A DNA stretch of 64,000 nt from Streptomyces sp. 6-11-2 (GCF_006540305.1 NZ_BJOR01000001.1:2666001-2730000); one strand, 5' to 3'. Positions 16,348-25,211 are shown, counted from the first letter of the stretch. The notes: generated by a model from the letters alone, not told the origin. Translations and numbers: made by a program.

Positions 16348-17052
16348 ATGACCGTCAACGAGGCAGCGCACGAAGGGGCGACGGTCCTCGTCGTCGAGGA
16401 CGAGGAGTCCATCGCGGACGTCCTCGCCATCGCCCTGCGCTACCACCGCTTCCAGGTGATGACCGCGGGCACGGTCCGCGAGGCGTGCGTGCTCGCCGAG
16501 CGCACCCGGCCGGACGTGGCCCTGCTCGACATGATGCTGCCGGACGGGGACGGCCGGGCGCTGGGCCGTGAGCTGCGCGCCCGCTGCCCGGACCTGGCGC
16601 TGGTCTTCGTCACCGCGCGGGACGCGCCCGCGGAGATCGTCGGGGCGCTCGGCTTCGGCGACGACTACATCACCAAGCCGTTCAACATCGACGAGGTCGT
16701 CGCCCGTGTACGGGCCGTGCTGCGCCGCACCCGCCCCGCCGACGTCCTGCCGCAGCGCCCGCCGCTGCGCTACGGCGACCTGGAGCTGGACGAGACGACG
16801 TACTCGGCGCACCGCGCGGGCCGTGCGGTCGAGCTCACCCCCACCGAGTACGCGCTGCTGCGCTTCCTGGTGCGCAACGGCGGCCGGGTCGTGCCCAAGG
16901 AGCAACTCCTCAGGCACGTCTGGCAGTACGAGCACACACCGCCCGAATCGACCGTCGTCGAGACCTACATCAGCTATCTGCGCCGCAAGCTGGACACGCT
17001 CGGACCGCCGTTGATCACGACCCGGCGGGGCGTGGGATACGGGCTGGCATGA
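16348..17052 (+). CDS. OmpR/PhoB family response regulator
   Basis: The 234-aa protein has a receiver domain (TVLVVEDEESIADVLA; phospho-acceptor Asp in ALLDMMLPDGDG near residue 60; Lys in YITKPF near 112). A winged-helix C-terminal domain follows, with ELTPTEYALLRFLVRNGGRVV and VETYISYLRRKLD. It overlaps the kinase gene by 4 nt (ATGA), so regulator and kinase are coupled. The divergent MMPL exporter is the obvious candidate target. Confidence 0.95.
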   Translation: MTVNEAAHEGATVLVVEDEESIADVLAIALRYHRFQVMTAGTVREACVLAERTRPDVALLDMMLPDGDGRALGRELRARCPDLALVFVTARDAPAEIVGALGFGDDYITKPFNIDEVVARVRAVLRRTRPADVLPQRPPLRYGDLELDETTYSAHRAGRAVELTPTEYALLRFLVRNGGRVVPKEQLLRHVWQYEHTPPESTVVETYISYLRRKLDTLGPPLITTRRGVGYGLA

Positions 17053-18503
17053 GGCCGCGCGGGCCGCGTCCGCGGCGCCGCCGGCACGGGATCCACTCCC
17101 TGCGCGGCAAGCTGACCCTGGCGAACGTCGGCCTGCTCGCCGTGGGCGTCGTGGTGGCGACCGCCGCGAGCCTGATGGGCATGCGGCACTACCTGCTCGG
17201 CCAGATCGACACCCAGCTGATCAAGACCCGTGAGTCCGTGGCGGACTCACGGCTCACCATGCGGCAGATCGACTCGCTGGCTGCGCTGACCCTCATCCGG
17301 GACCACTTCGTACAGCCCACCGTCAACAGGCCCCGGCCGGAATCCGTCTTCACCGCCGTCGGCAGCGGCGGCGAGGCCGTGCCCATCGCGGGTTTCGCGC
17401 CGACCGACGCCCAGCGGACCCTGGCCGCCGCGATCGGCGACCCGCACGCGCTCGCCGCCGACCCGGCACCGCACGAGGTGACGCTGCACGGCGCCACCTA
17501 CCGGGCGACCTCCGCCCGTCTGACCGACGGCAACTACCTGGTGTTCGCCACCTCCACCGACGCGCTGCACCAGGGCATCGCCAAGGCCCTCAGGCTGGAC
17601 CTGGGCGTCGGCACCCTGCTGCTGGCGCTGCTCGCCTGCCTGACGATGTTCAGCGTGCGCCGCCGGATGCGGCCGCTGGAGGACATGGTGGAGACCTCCT
17701 CGGCCATCGCCGAGGGCGACCTGACCCGGCGTGTGCCCTCCAGTCACCATCCCACCCAGGAGGTGGAGCAACTGCGCGTCGCGCTGAACTCCATGCTGCA
17801 CCAGGTGGAGTCGGCGTACCGCACGCGCGAGCACAGCGCGGCCCAGCTGCGCCGCTTCGTCGCCGACGCCTCGCACGAGCTGCGCACCCCGCTGTCGGCG
17901 ATACGCGGCTACCTCCAGCTGTACGACAAGGGGATGCTGACCGAACCGGACGAGCGCAGGCGCGCCTGGGACCGGATGAACGCCGAGGTGGACCGCATGG
18001 GGCGGCTCGTCGACGAACTGCTCACCCTGGCCCGTCTGGACCAGCGGCCGCGGCTGCGGCTGCGGAACGTCGACGTCGTCCGGCTGGTGCGGGACGCCGC
18101 CGAGGACCTGCGCGCACAGCAGCCGGAGCGGCCCGTGACGGTCGGCGCCGAGGGCGTCCTCCTCGTGCACGCCGACGAGTCGGGGCTGCGGCAGGTGCTC
18201 GGCAACCTGGTGGCCAACGTGCGCGTCCACACGCCCGCCGGCGTTCCGGTGCGGCTCACGGCGGAGCGCGCCGACGGTGCCGTACGGCTGTGTGTGCGGG
18301 ACAAGGGGCCGGGGCTGGCCGAGGAGGACGCGGCGCGTGTCTTCGACCGCTTCTTCCGCGCGGGCGGCGGCGCGGGCAGCGGCCTCGGCATGGCCATCGT
18401 CCAGGGGGTGGCGGAAGCGCACGGCGGGCAGGTGGCCGTCCGCACGCGCCCCGGTGAGGGGTTCGCGGTGACGGTCACGCTGCCCGCGCAGGCCCAGTCG
18501 TAG
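17049..18503 (+). CDS. Sensor histidine kinase
   Basis: The 484-aa protein has two membrane helices (about residues 24-46 and 182-203) around an extracellular sensor domain of some 135 aa. A HAMP domain (RRRMRPLEDMVETSSAIAEGDL) leads to the HisKA dimerisation helix with the phospho-accepting His in VADASHELRTPLSAIRG. The ATPase part shows the N box (LGNLVANVRVHTP), G1 (DKGPGL) and G2 (GSGLGMAIV). It should phosphorylate the regulator encoded just upstream. It converges with the binding-protein gene, with only 3 nt between stops. Confidence 0.95.
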   Translation: MRPRGPRPRRRRHGIHSLRGKLTLANVGLLAVGVVVATAASLMGMRHYLLGQIDTQLIKTRESVADSRLTMRQIDSLAALTLIRDHFVQPTVNRPRPESVFTAVGSGGEAVPIAGFAPTDAQRTLAAAIGDPHALAADPAPHEVTLHGATYRATSARLTDGNYLVFATSTDALHQGIAKALRLDLGVGTLLLALLACLTMFSVRRRMRPLEDMVETSSAIAEGDLTRRVPSSHHPTQEVEQLRVALNSMLHQVESAYRTREHSAAQLRRFVADASHELRTPLSAIRGYLQLYDKGMLTEPDERRRAWDRMNAEVDRMGRLVDELLTLARLDQRPRLRLRNVDVVRLVRDAAEDLRAQQPERPVTVGAEGVLLVHADESGLRQVLGNLVANVRVHTPAGVPVRLTAERADGAVRLCVRDKGPGLAEEDAARVFDRFFRAGGGAGSGLGMAIVQGVAEAHGGQVAVRTRPGEGFAVTVTLPAQAQS

Positions 18504-18506
18504 CGG

Positions 18507-20063
18507 TCAGATCCAGTTCAGCTTCCAGAGCCGGAAGCTGCCCGTGCCGTCCGACAGGTACTGGCCGCCGCCGACGTCCTCGCTGCTCACCACGTACTCC
18601 TTGCGCTGCCACAGCGGGATCAGCGGCACATCGGTGGCGACGTTCGTCTGGAGGCGACGGAAGTCCGTGGCGATCCGGCCCCGGTCGGCCAACTCCCGGG
18701 TGTCCCGGATGAGGTTGTCGACGGTCTTGCTGCTGTAGCCGGTGTTCATGGTGCTGTCGGTGCCGACGAGGGCGGAGCCGAAGGTGTCGGGGTCCGGGTA
18801 GTCGGCGACCCAGCCGACCGCGTACGCGTCGAGCTTGCCGCCCGCCCAGCGCTTCTGGAAGTCGGACCACTCGTAGCCCGTGGCGTCGACCTTGAACAGG
18901 CCGCTGGCCTCCAGCTGCCGCTTGAGCTCTTCGGCCTCCTCGCCGGCGGCGCCGCGCCCCTTGCCGTAGCCGTAGGTGAACCGCACCGGGATCGACACGC
19001 CGGCCTCGGTCAGCAACTCGCGGGCCTTCTCGGTGTTCTGCGCCGGGTAGGCGTCGAAGAACGCCGTGTTGTGGCCCGTGATGCCGGCAGGGATCAGCGA
19101 GTACAGCGCGTCCACGGTCCCGTCGTACACGGTACTGGCCAGCTGCTCCCGGTTGATCAGCCAGGCGATGGCCTGCCGGACGCGGGTGTCGTGCAGCGGT
19201 GAGGAGGCACGGGTGTTGAGGTACAGGTTGCGGGTCTCGGCGCTGTCGGACACGGACACGCGCATCCTGGGGTCGCTCGGGTTGAGTCCGGCGAGGAGCT
19301 TCGGGGGCAGGTTGCGCGTGGCGACTTCGACCTTCTTGCCGCCCCAGGCCTTCTCGAGCTCGGCCGGGCTGTCGAAGTAGCGCAGCTCGACCGGTCGCCC
19401 GGTGCTGCTGATGGCGCCCTTGTAGGAGCCGTTCGGCGTCAGCTCCGCGCTCTTGTCCTTGGCGTACCCCTTGAGCACGTACGGCCCGGTGCCGTCGACC
19501 GCGGTGCCGGTGCGCAGCCCGTTGGCGGGGTAGCGGGTGTGGTCGACGATGGAGCCGGCGCCCGTGGCCACCTTCAGCGGGAAGGTGGCGTCCGGGGTCG
19601 ACAGGTGGAAGGTGACGGTCATGCCGCCGGCCTCCACCGAACCGAGGGTCGACAGCAGCGAGGCGGGGCCGACGTCGGAGTTGACCTTCTTGATGCGGTC
19701 GAAGGAGAACTTCACGTCGCCGGCGTCCATCGTGCGACCGCTGGGGAACTTGATGCCCTCGCGCAGTTCGCAGCGGTAGGTGCGCAGTCCGCTGCCGACG
19801 AAGCCGCAGTTCTTGGCCGCGTCCGGCACGGGCTGGACACCACCCGGCTCGAAGGTCAGCAGGGACTGGAACACGTTGCTGAACAGTGCCCAGGAGCCCG
19901 CGTCGTACGCTCCCGCCGGATCCAGCGACGTGACGGCGTCCGTCGTGCCCACGACGATCGTCTTGCCATTGTCGTCCTTCGACGGCAGCAACTGCCAGCC
20001 GCCCACCCCCACGACCGCCAGCACGAGCAGCGTCGTGAGGATCCGCATGCGAACCGATCGCAT
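18507..20063 (-). CDS. Peptide/nickel-type ABC transporter substrate-binding protein (SBP_bac_5)
   Basis: The 518-aa protein belongs to solute-binding family 5, with TIVVGTTDAVTSLDPAGAYD near the start, RTYRCELREGIKFPSGRTM, DVKFSFDRIKK, RQAIAWLINREQLAS and a C-terminal LIPLWQRKEYVVS. It begins with a hydrophobic helix (MRILTTLLVLAVVGVGGW) but no lipobox cysteine, so it is either secreted or held by an uncleaved helix. No permease or ATPase gene is adjacent, so its partners are elsewhere. The start was set at 20063 because GGGGAGGG lies 6-7 nt upstream. Confidence 0.9.
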   Translation of the reverse strand: MRSVRMRILTTLLVLAVVGVGGWQLLPSKDDNGKTIVVGTTDAVTSLDPAGAYDAGSWALFSNVFQSLLTFEPGGVQPVPDAAKNCGFVGSGLRTYRCELREGIKFPSGRTMDAGDVKFSFDRIKKVNSDVGPASLLSTLGSVEAGGMTVTFHLSTPDATFPLKVATGAGSIVDHTRYPANGLRTGTAVDGTGPYVLKGYAKDKSAELTPNGSYKGAISSTGRPVELRYFDSPAELEKAWGGKKVEVATRNLPPKLLAGLNPSDPRMRVSVSDSAETRNLYLNTRASSPLHDTRVRQAIAWLINREQLASTVYDGTVDALYSLIPAGITGHNTAFFDAYPAQNTEKARELLTEAGVSIPVRFTYGYGKGRGAAGEEAEELKRQLEASGLFKVDATGYEWSDFQKRWAGGKLDAYAVGWVADYPDPDTFGSALVGTDSTMNTGYSSKTVDNLIRDTRELADRGRIATDFRRLQTNVATDVPLIPLWQRKEYVVSSEDVGGGQYLSDGTGSFRLWKLNWI

Positions 20064-20241
20064 CCGTACCCTCCCCAGGCCCCTTTTGGGCCCTTCTGCA
20101 TATGCCACACACCTGAGTGGCGCCGTTACCTAATCACACACTTTTCGCCAGAGGGAAACCGGGTCTGGGGAGAATGCGAAGAAGTTACGAAGACTTGTTG
20201 TTCGAGTGTTTCGGGGGTGGTTCCGGGACACCAGGGCCTCT

Positions 20242-20281
20242 CGTTCGGATCATGCCGGGCTCGCGGGGCCTGATCCGAACG
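20242..20281 (-). terminator. Hairpin after the metallophosphoesterase gene
   Basis: A perfect 11-bp stem (CGTTCGGATCA at 20242-20252 pairing with 20271-20281) with an 18-nt loop begins 8 nt beyond the stop of the minus-strand gene at 20289. Confidence 0.6.
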
Positions 20282-20288
20282 GAAGACC

Positions 20289-21767
20289 CTAGGCCTGCTT
20301 CGAGGCGAGCTGGACGACGGTGATGTCGGAGGGGGCGCCGACCCGTGTCGGCGGGCCCCACGCGCCCGCGCCGCGGCTGACGTACAACTGGGTGTCGCCG
20401 TAGCGCTCCAGGCCCGCGACGGTCGGGTTGGCGGCGGCCGCGAGGAGGCTGCCGGGCCAGAGCTGGCCGCCGTGGGTGTGGCCGGAGAGCTGGAGGTCCA
20501 CACCGTGCCGGACGGCCTCGTGGATCTGCACCGGCTGGTGGGCGAGCAGCACGCACGCGCGTGCCGTGTCGCGGTCGTCGAGCGCCCGCTCGAAGTCGGG
20601 GCCCTGCCCCTCGCTCTCGCCCCGTACGTCGTTGACGCCGGCCAGGTCGAAGGCGGGCATCTCGGTGCGCGCGTTCTCCAGGGGGTGCAGGCCGAGACGC
20701 CGCACCTCCTCCACCCACTGCTCGGCACCGGAGAAGTACTCGTGGTTGCCCGTGACGAAGTACGCCCCGTGCCGCGCCCGGAGCCCGGCCAGCGGTGCCG
20801 CCGCGGGCCCGAGGTCCTTCACGCTGCCGTCCACCAGGTCCCCGACGACGGCGATGAGGTCCGGCTGGGTCGCGTTGACCGTGTCGACGACCTTCTGTGC
20901 GAAGCCGCGTCCGAGGACGGGACCGAGGTGGACGTCGCTGACGACGGCGATCCGGAACCCGTGCGCCGCCCGCGGCAGTTTCGCCAGCGGCACGGTGACC
21001 CGCTTCACCCGCGGCCCGCGCAGCACCCCGTAGGTCCCGTGCCCCACAGTCCCCAGGGCGACCGCGGCGGCGCCTCCGGCGACCACCCGCGACACGAACA
21101 GCCGCCGGCTGGGGAGGTCACGGGGTGACGGCGGCGCGGCCTCCGCGGACGGGACCGGACGGCCGGGGTTCGGCGGGGCCTCGGCCTCGGGCTCGGCAGG
21201 ACCGGCGGCCGACGTCTTCGCCTCGCCCACCGCCAGACGACCGGAACCGGACTGCGGCGCGACGGCGGGGAGCGGCACGCGGCTGAGCACCGGCTCGGCC
21301 GCGGACGACGGCTCCGCGGCGAACGAGGGCTCCACGGCGGAGGGTGACTCGTCGGCGGACCGCGCCTCGTCAGCGTTCCCCGTCTGGCGGGCGGGCGCCT
21401 GCGCGGCGGGGAGCGGGCCACCCGGACCGGGGGCGGGCTCCGGGGGCCGGGCGGGCAGGAGACGGCGCAGGACCGGGCGGAGGGGCTCGGTCGCCAGGGT
21501 GGCCAGCAACAGGTACAGCACCAGGGCGAGCCAGAGGAAGCCGGGCCAGGCCAGGGTGCGCTGGAGCAAGAAGGGGGCCCCGGCACGTTCGGCGACGAGG
21601 GCGCCGACGGCCAGGAGCCAGCCGCCCGCGATCAGGACCGCGCCCGCGCGGCGCACCGGACCGGGACCGCGGGTGGTGTCACGGAACAGGCGGCGCCACA
21701 GGTACCAGTTGGCCGCCACCACCACGGTGACCGCGAGCAGCGCCACGAGCACGAGGACGACCACCAT
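20289..21767 (-). CDS. Membrane-anchored metallophosphoesterase
   Basis: The 492-aa protein has three N-terminal hydrophobic helices (about residues 2-22, 41-62 and 74-95), a long disordered Pro/Ala/Glu-rich linker (about 105-225), one more hydrophobic stretch (VVAGGAAAVALGTVGHGTYG) and a calcineurin-like phosphoesterase domain. All metal motifs are present: SDVHLG, VVGDLVDG, GNHEY, LAHQP and SGHTHGGQ. It resembles YkuE/YaeI-type phosphodiesterases acting on envelope lipids, though the substrate is not determined. The start has GGAAGGA upstream. The long linker is atypical. Confidence 0.92.
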   Translation of the reverse strand: MVVVLVLVALLAVTVVVAANWYLWRRLFRDTTRGPGPVRRAGAVLIAGGWLLAVGALVAERAGAPFLLQRTLAWPGFLWLALVLYLLLATLATEPLRPVLRRLLPARPPEPAPGPGGPLPAAQAPARQTGNADEARSADESPSAVEPSFAAEPSSAAEPVLSRVPLPAVAPQSGSGRLAVGEAKTSAAGPAEPEAEAPPNPGRPVPSAEAAPPSPRDLPSRRLFVSRVVAGGAAAVALGTVGHGTYGVLRGPRVKRVTVPLAKLPRAAHGFRIAVVSDVHLGPVLGRGFAQKVVDTVNATQPDLIAVVGDLVDGSVKDLGPAAAPLAGLRARHGAYFVTGNHEYFSGAEQWVEEVRRLGLHPLENARTEMPAFDLAGVNDVRGESEGQGPDFERALDDRDTARACVLLAHQPVQIHEAVRHGVDLQLSGHTHGGQLWPGSLLAAAANPTVAGLERYGDTQLYVSRGAGAWGPPTRVGAPSDITVVQLASKQA

Positions 21768-21842
21768 GCCGCCTGTTCCTTCCGCCTGTTGCCTGTGCCG
21801 GCCTCTGCCCCTGCCAAAGGCCCCCTGGAGCTGTCCGGAACG

Positions 21843-22082
21843 CTATGGCGTCCGGCGCAGTGCGCGCAGCCCGCGCAACCCGATGCCCCCGATGACCGTC
21901 CCCAATACGAAGGAGACGACGGCGAGCGCCAGGTGCACCCAGAAGTACGCCGTCGGCTGCCCGTGGTCGAACGCGAGACCGCTGCCGTCCTTGACGAGAT
22001 TCTTGACGAAAGTGACCCAGATGACCCAGCTCCACACCCCGAAGGCGAGCAGGAACCAGGAGACGGGGCGGCTGAGCTTCAT
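21843..22082 (-). CDS. SCO4848 family small membrane protein
   Basis: The 79-aa protein has two hydrophobic helices: PVSWFLLAFGVWSWVIWVTF and AYFWVHLALAVVSFVLGTVIG, joined by a FVKNLVKDGSGLAFDHGQPT loop and closed by an Arg-rich tail. It corresponds to the small Streptomyces membrane protein known as the SCO4848 family; function is not known. It is divergent from the D-Ala-D-Ala carboxypeptidase gene. GATACT 6 nt upstream of the ATG suggests a leaderless message. Confidence 0.85.
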   Translation of the reverse strand: MKLSRPVSWFLLAFGVWSWVIWVTFVKNLVKDGSGLAFDHGQPTAYFWVHLALAVVSFVLGTVIGGIGLRGLRALRRTP

Positions 22083-22088
22083 ACGTTC

Positions 22089-22094
22089 AGTATC
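22089..22094 (-). promoter_or_regulatory. -10 hexamer GATACT, leaderless start for the SCO4848-family gene
   Basis: On the minus strand GATACT ends 6 nt before the ATG at 22082. No ribosome-binding sequence lies between them. Confidence 0.4.
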
Positions 22095-22160
22095 GCTGTC
22101 CGGGACCCGGCTCCGCGTCCGGGGTGGGAGGCCGGGAGGGACGTCACTGCCCGCGCCCTG

Positions 22161-22166
22161 TACGTT
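22161..22166 (+). promoter_or_regulatory. -10 hexamer TACGTT, leaderless start for the carboxypeptidase gene
   Basis: TACGTT is 7 nt upstream of the GTG at 22174. No ribosome-binding sequence is present, consistent with a leaderless message. Confidence 0.35.
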
Positions 22167-22173
22167 TCCGACC

Positions 22174-23451
22174 GTGCCCGCACCCAATAAGATCATCAGG
22201 CGATCGCCGGTGGTCACTTCCGCCACCCTGCTGTCCGCGCTGTCCGTGTTGTCCGTTCCGCTGGCCGCGCCCGCCGCTCTCGCAGCGCCGGTCCCGTCGG
22301 CCGCGCCCCCGGCCCGGATGTCCACCGTGGGCGGCGCCCGCCTGGGACTGCCCGGCACACAGGTCGACCTGGGCGACGGCGCGCCCGTGCTGCCCAAGGA
22401 CCTCTCCGCGCGCTCCTGGATCGTGGCCGACGCCGAGTCCGGCGCGGTGCTCGCCGCGCACAACGCGCACTGGCGGCTGCCCCCGGCCAGCACGCTGAAG
22501 ATGCTGTTCGCCGACACCGTGCTGCCGAAGTTCCCCCGGACGCAGACGCACAAGGTCGCCCCGGCCGATCTGGCCGACGTGGGCGCCGGGTCCAGCCTGG
22601 TCGGCATCAAGGAGAAGGAGACCTACACGGTCCACGACCTGTGGCTGGGTGTCTTCCTGCGCTCCGGCAACGACGCCGTGCACGTGCTGTCCGCGATGAA
22701 CGGCGGGGTGGGGCCGACCGTGGAGGACATGAACGCGCACGCGCAGGAGCTCCAGGCGCTCGACACGCACGTGGTGAGCCCGGACGGCTACGACGCCAAG
22801 GACCAGGTCTCGTCGGCGTACGACCTCACGCTGTTCGCCCGCTCGGGAATGCAGAAGAAGGACTTCCGCGAGTACTGCTCGACCGTGCGGGCGTCGTTCC
22901 CGGGCGAGACGAAGAAGAACAAGAAGGGCAAGACCTCCCGCGGCTCCTTCGAGATCCAGAACACCAACCGGCTGCTGAGCGGCGACTACGACGTCTCGGT
23001 CTACCAGGGCATCGCGGGCGTGAAGAACGGCAACACCACCCACGCGGGAGCCACCTTCACCGGAGTCGCCGAGCGCGACGGCAGGGTGCTGCTCGTGACC
23101 GTGATGAACCCGGAGAAGAAGGACCACAACGAGGTCTACAAGGAGACCGCCAAGCTCTTCGACTGGGGCTTCGCCTCCCTGGACAAGGCGCGCCCGGTGG
23201 GCGAGCTGGTGCCGCCCAGGAGCGCCGCCGAGGCGAAGAGCCGGCCGGCCACCGGGCCCTCCGCGGGCCAGACGGACAGCGGCCCGTCCCCCGCGGCCGA
23301 GGCGAGCGCGTCCGACGGGAACGGCTCCAGCGGAGTGGGGATCGCCCTCGGGGTCGCCGGTGGCGCGCTGGCGCTGCTCGCGGCCGGCGTCTTCCTGGTC
23401 AACCGCCGCTGGCCGCTGCCGGACCTGATGCGCCGCCGGACCCGCTCCTGA
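22174..23451 (+). CDS. D-alanyl-D-alanine carboxypeptidase (penicillin-binding, S11-type)
   Basis: The 425-aa protein has a Sec-type signal peptide (hydrophobic core to about residue 36, then an AAPVPSAAPPA cleavage region). The penicillin-binding domain shows all three active-site motifs: PASTLKML (Ser-x-x-Lys), LRSGNDA (SxN) and IAGVKNGNTT (a KNG form of the usual KTG). A Ser/Ala-rich spacer precedes a C-terminal helix (IALGVAGGALALLAAGVFLV) and an Arg-rich tail, so it is anchored at both the wall side and the membrane. It trims terminal D-Ala from peptidoglycan stem peptides. The last 53 bp overlap the convergent gene. Confidence 0.92.
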   Translation: MPAPNKIIRRSPVVTSATLLSALSVLSVPLAAPAALAAPVPSAAPPARMSTVGGARLGLPGTQVDLGDGAPVLPKDLSARSWIVADAESGAVLAAHNAHWRLPPASTLKMLFADTVLPKFPRTQTHKVAPADLADVGAGSSLVGIKEKETYTVHDLWLGVFLRSGNDAVHVLSAMNGGVGPTVEDMNAHAQELQALDTHVVSPDGYDAKDQVSSAYDLTLFARSGMQKKDFREYCSTVRASFPGETKKNKKGKTSRGSFEIQNTNRLLSGDYDVSVYQGIAGVKNGNTTHAGATFTGVAERDGRVLLVTVMNPEKKDHNEVYKETAKLFDWGFASLDKARPVGELVPPRSAAEAKSRPATGPSAGQTDSGPSPAAEASASDGNGSSGVGIALGVAGGALALLAAGVFLVNRRWPLPDLMRRRTRS

Positions 23452-24361
23452 GGTCGACGGCCCGGCCGTCGTCGCCGCCCCCGTCCTCGCCGGACGCGCC
23501 GTTCTCCTCGCCCGTACCGCCCTGCGTCGCCGTCCAGGCGGCGCAGTACAGGACCAGCTTGGACGTGAAGTTGATCCACAGCAGCAGGGCGACGGGGACC
23601 CCGAAGGCGCCGTACATGCTCTTCGCCGCCACCCCCTGGATGTAGCCGCTCAGCAGCAGCTTCAGCAGTTCGAAGCCGACCGCGCCGAGCAGCGCGGCGA
23701 CCAGCAGCCGGTGGCGTGGCGGCTCGACGCCGGGCAGCAGGGTGAGGACGTACAGCAGCACCAGGAAGTCGGCCAGGACGGCGACCGCGAACGCGATGAT
23801 CCGCAACAGGACGCTGCCCCAGCCCTGTTCGGCGAGCCCGATCTGCCGGGAGAGAAAGCCGACGGCGGCCGAGGCGACGGTGGACACGGCGAGCGTGACC
23901 AGCATCGCGCCACCGAGGCCGATCAGGACACCCGCGTCCTTCACCCTGCTCATCAGCGGGTTCTCCTCCGGATCGGGCAGTTCCCAGACCGCGCGCAGGC
24001 AGTCCCGCATCTGGCCGACCCAGTTGATGCCGGTCAGCAGCAGGACGGCACCGGCGATGAGCCCGACCGTCCCGGCGTTCTGCACCAGGGCGCTGATGTC
24101 CAGCTGCCGGCCCAGGCCCGGGAACTGCTGGGCGATCTTGTCCTGGAGCGTGTGCTGCCGCTGCGGACTGAGTGTGGCGGCGCCGATCGCGGCGGCCACC
24201 GTCAGCAGCGGGAACAGCGCGATGAAGCTGATGAACGTCATGGCGGCGGCCAGTCGCGACCACTTGACCCGGTCCAGGCGCTCGTACGACCGCCATGCGT
24301 GCGTGGTCATCAGGCGGGCCACCCACGGCCCGACGACGGGGAGCTTCTTCAGCCAGTCCAT
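23399..24361 (-). CDS. YihY/BrkB family membrane protein
   Basis: The 320-aa protein has six hydrophobic helices and the YihY pattern: RLAAAMTFISFIALFPLLTVAAA, INWVGQMRDCLRAVWELP, then ...YGAFGVPVALLLWINFTSKLVLYCAAW. Members were once called ribonuclease BN but are now regarded as membrane proteins of unknown, possibly transport, function. The C-terminus is an acidic Gly/Glu/Asp tail that overlaps the carboxypeptidase coding sequence on the opposite strand by 53 bp. The start MDWLKKLP is preferred over an ATG 12 codons upstream. Confidence 0.88.
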   Translation of the reverse strand: MDWLKKLPVVGPWVARLMTTHAWRSYERLDRVKWSRLAAAMTFISFIALFPLLTVAAAIGAATLSPQRQHTLQDKIAQQFPGLGRQLDISALVQNAGTVGLIAGAVLLLTGINWVGQMRDCLRAVWELPDPEENPLMSRVKDAGVLIGLGGAMLVTLAVSTVASAAVGFLSRQIGLAEQGWGSVLLRIIAFAVAVLADFLVLLYVLTLLPGVEPPRHRLLVAALLGAVGFELLKLLLSGYIQGVAAKSMYGAFGVPVALLLWINFTSKLVLYCAAWTATQGGTGEENGASGEDGGGDDGRAVDLRSGSGGASGPAAASGG

Positions 24362-24432
24362 GATCGGACTGTGCCCGCTCGGCGGCCACGTGAACACCGC
24401 GTTTCTGCGTTAAAACACGCATAACCGGACGA

Positions 24433-24438
24433 TACAGT
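24433..24438 (+). promoter_or_regulatory. -10 hexamer TACAGT, near-leaderless start for the DprE2-like gene
   Basis: TACAGT lies 8 nt upstream of the GTG at 24447. Just before it, the divergent region has an imperfect palindrome around TGCGTTAAAACACGCA (24406-24421). Confidence 0.35.
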
Positions 24439-24446
24439 CGTCAGCC

Positions 24447-25211
24447 GTGAAGGATGCCTCCGGTCTCTCTCGTCTCCCCCGGTCCCTGCTCGTCCTCGGC
24501 GGCACATCCGAGATCGCCCTGGCCACCGTGCGCCGCCTGATCGCGCGCCGCACCCGCACCGTGTGGCTGGCTGGCCGCCCGTCACCGGCCCTGGAGGAGG
24601 CCGCCGCGCATCTGCGCGGCCTGGGCGTGGAGGTGAGCACCGCCCCCTTCGACGCGCTCGACTGCGCGTCCCACGAGACCGTCCTCGGCAAGGTCTTCGC
24701 CGAGCGCCGTGTCGACATGGTGCTGCTGGCCTTCGGCGTCCTCGGCGACCAGGCGTACGACGAACGGGCGCCGCTGAACGCGGTCCGGGTCGCGCAGACC
24801 AACTACACGGGGGCGGTGTCCGCGGGGCTGGTGGCCGGGCAGGCCCTGCAGAACCAGGCGCACGGCTCGCTGGTGGTGCTCTCCTCGGCCGCCGGTGAAC
24901 GCGCCCGCCGCGCGGACTTCATCTACGGCTCCAGCAAGGCGGGTCTGGACACCTTCACCCAGGGCCTGGGCGACGCGCTGTACGGCACCGGGGTGCACGT
25001 CATGGTCGTACGCCCCGGGTTCGTACGTTCCAGGGCGACCGCCGGCCGCGAGGCCGAACCCTTCACCGTCACCCCGGAGCAGGTCGCCACCGCAGTCGAA
25101 CTCGGCCTGCGCAGACGCTCGGAGACGGTGTGGGTGCCCGGTGTGCTCCGGGTGATGACGTGCGTACTGCGGCATATGCCGCGCGCGGTCTTCCGGCGGC
25201 TGCCGCTGTAG
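24447..25211 (+). CDS. dprE2: SDR oxidoreductase, DprE2-like (decaprenylphospho-2-keto-pentose reductase)
   Basis: The 254-aa short-chain dehydrogenase matches mycobacterial DprE2 along its length: LLVLGGTSEIAL (nucleotide-binding glycines), LAFGVLGDQAYDE, NYTGAVSAG, VVLSSAAGERARRADFIYGSSKAGLD (catalytic Ser and Tyr-x-x-x-Lys) and the characteristic end VMTCVLRHMPRAVFRRLPL. DprE2 performs the second, NAD(P)H-dependent step in epimerising polyprenyl-phospho-ribose to the arabinose donor. Its partner flavoenzyme DprE1 is not in the window. Streptomyces is not known for a mycobacterial-type arabinogalactan, so the actual product may be a different arabinosylated glycan. Confidence 0.85.
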   Translation: MKDASGLSRLPRSLLVLGGTSEIALATVRRLIARRTRTVWLAGRPSPALEEAAAHLRGLGVEVSTAPFDALDCASHETVLGKVFAERRVDMVLLAFGVLGDQAYDERAPLNAVRVAQTNYTGAVSAGLVAGQALQNQAHGSLVVLSSAAGERARRADFIYGSSKAGLDTFTQGLGDALYGTGVHVMVVRPGFVRSRATAGREAEPFTVTPEQVATAVELGLRRRSETVWVPGVLRVMTCVLRHMPRAVFRRLPL

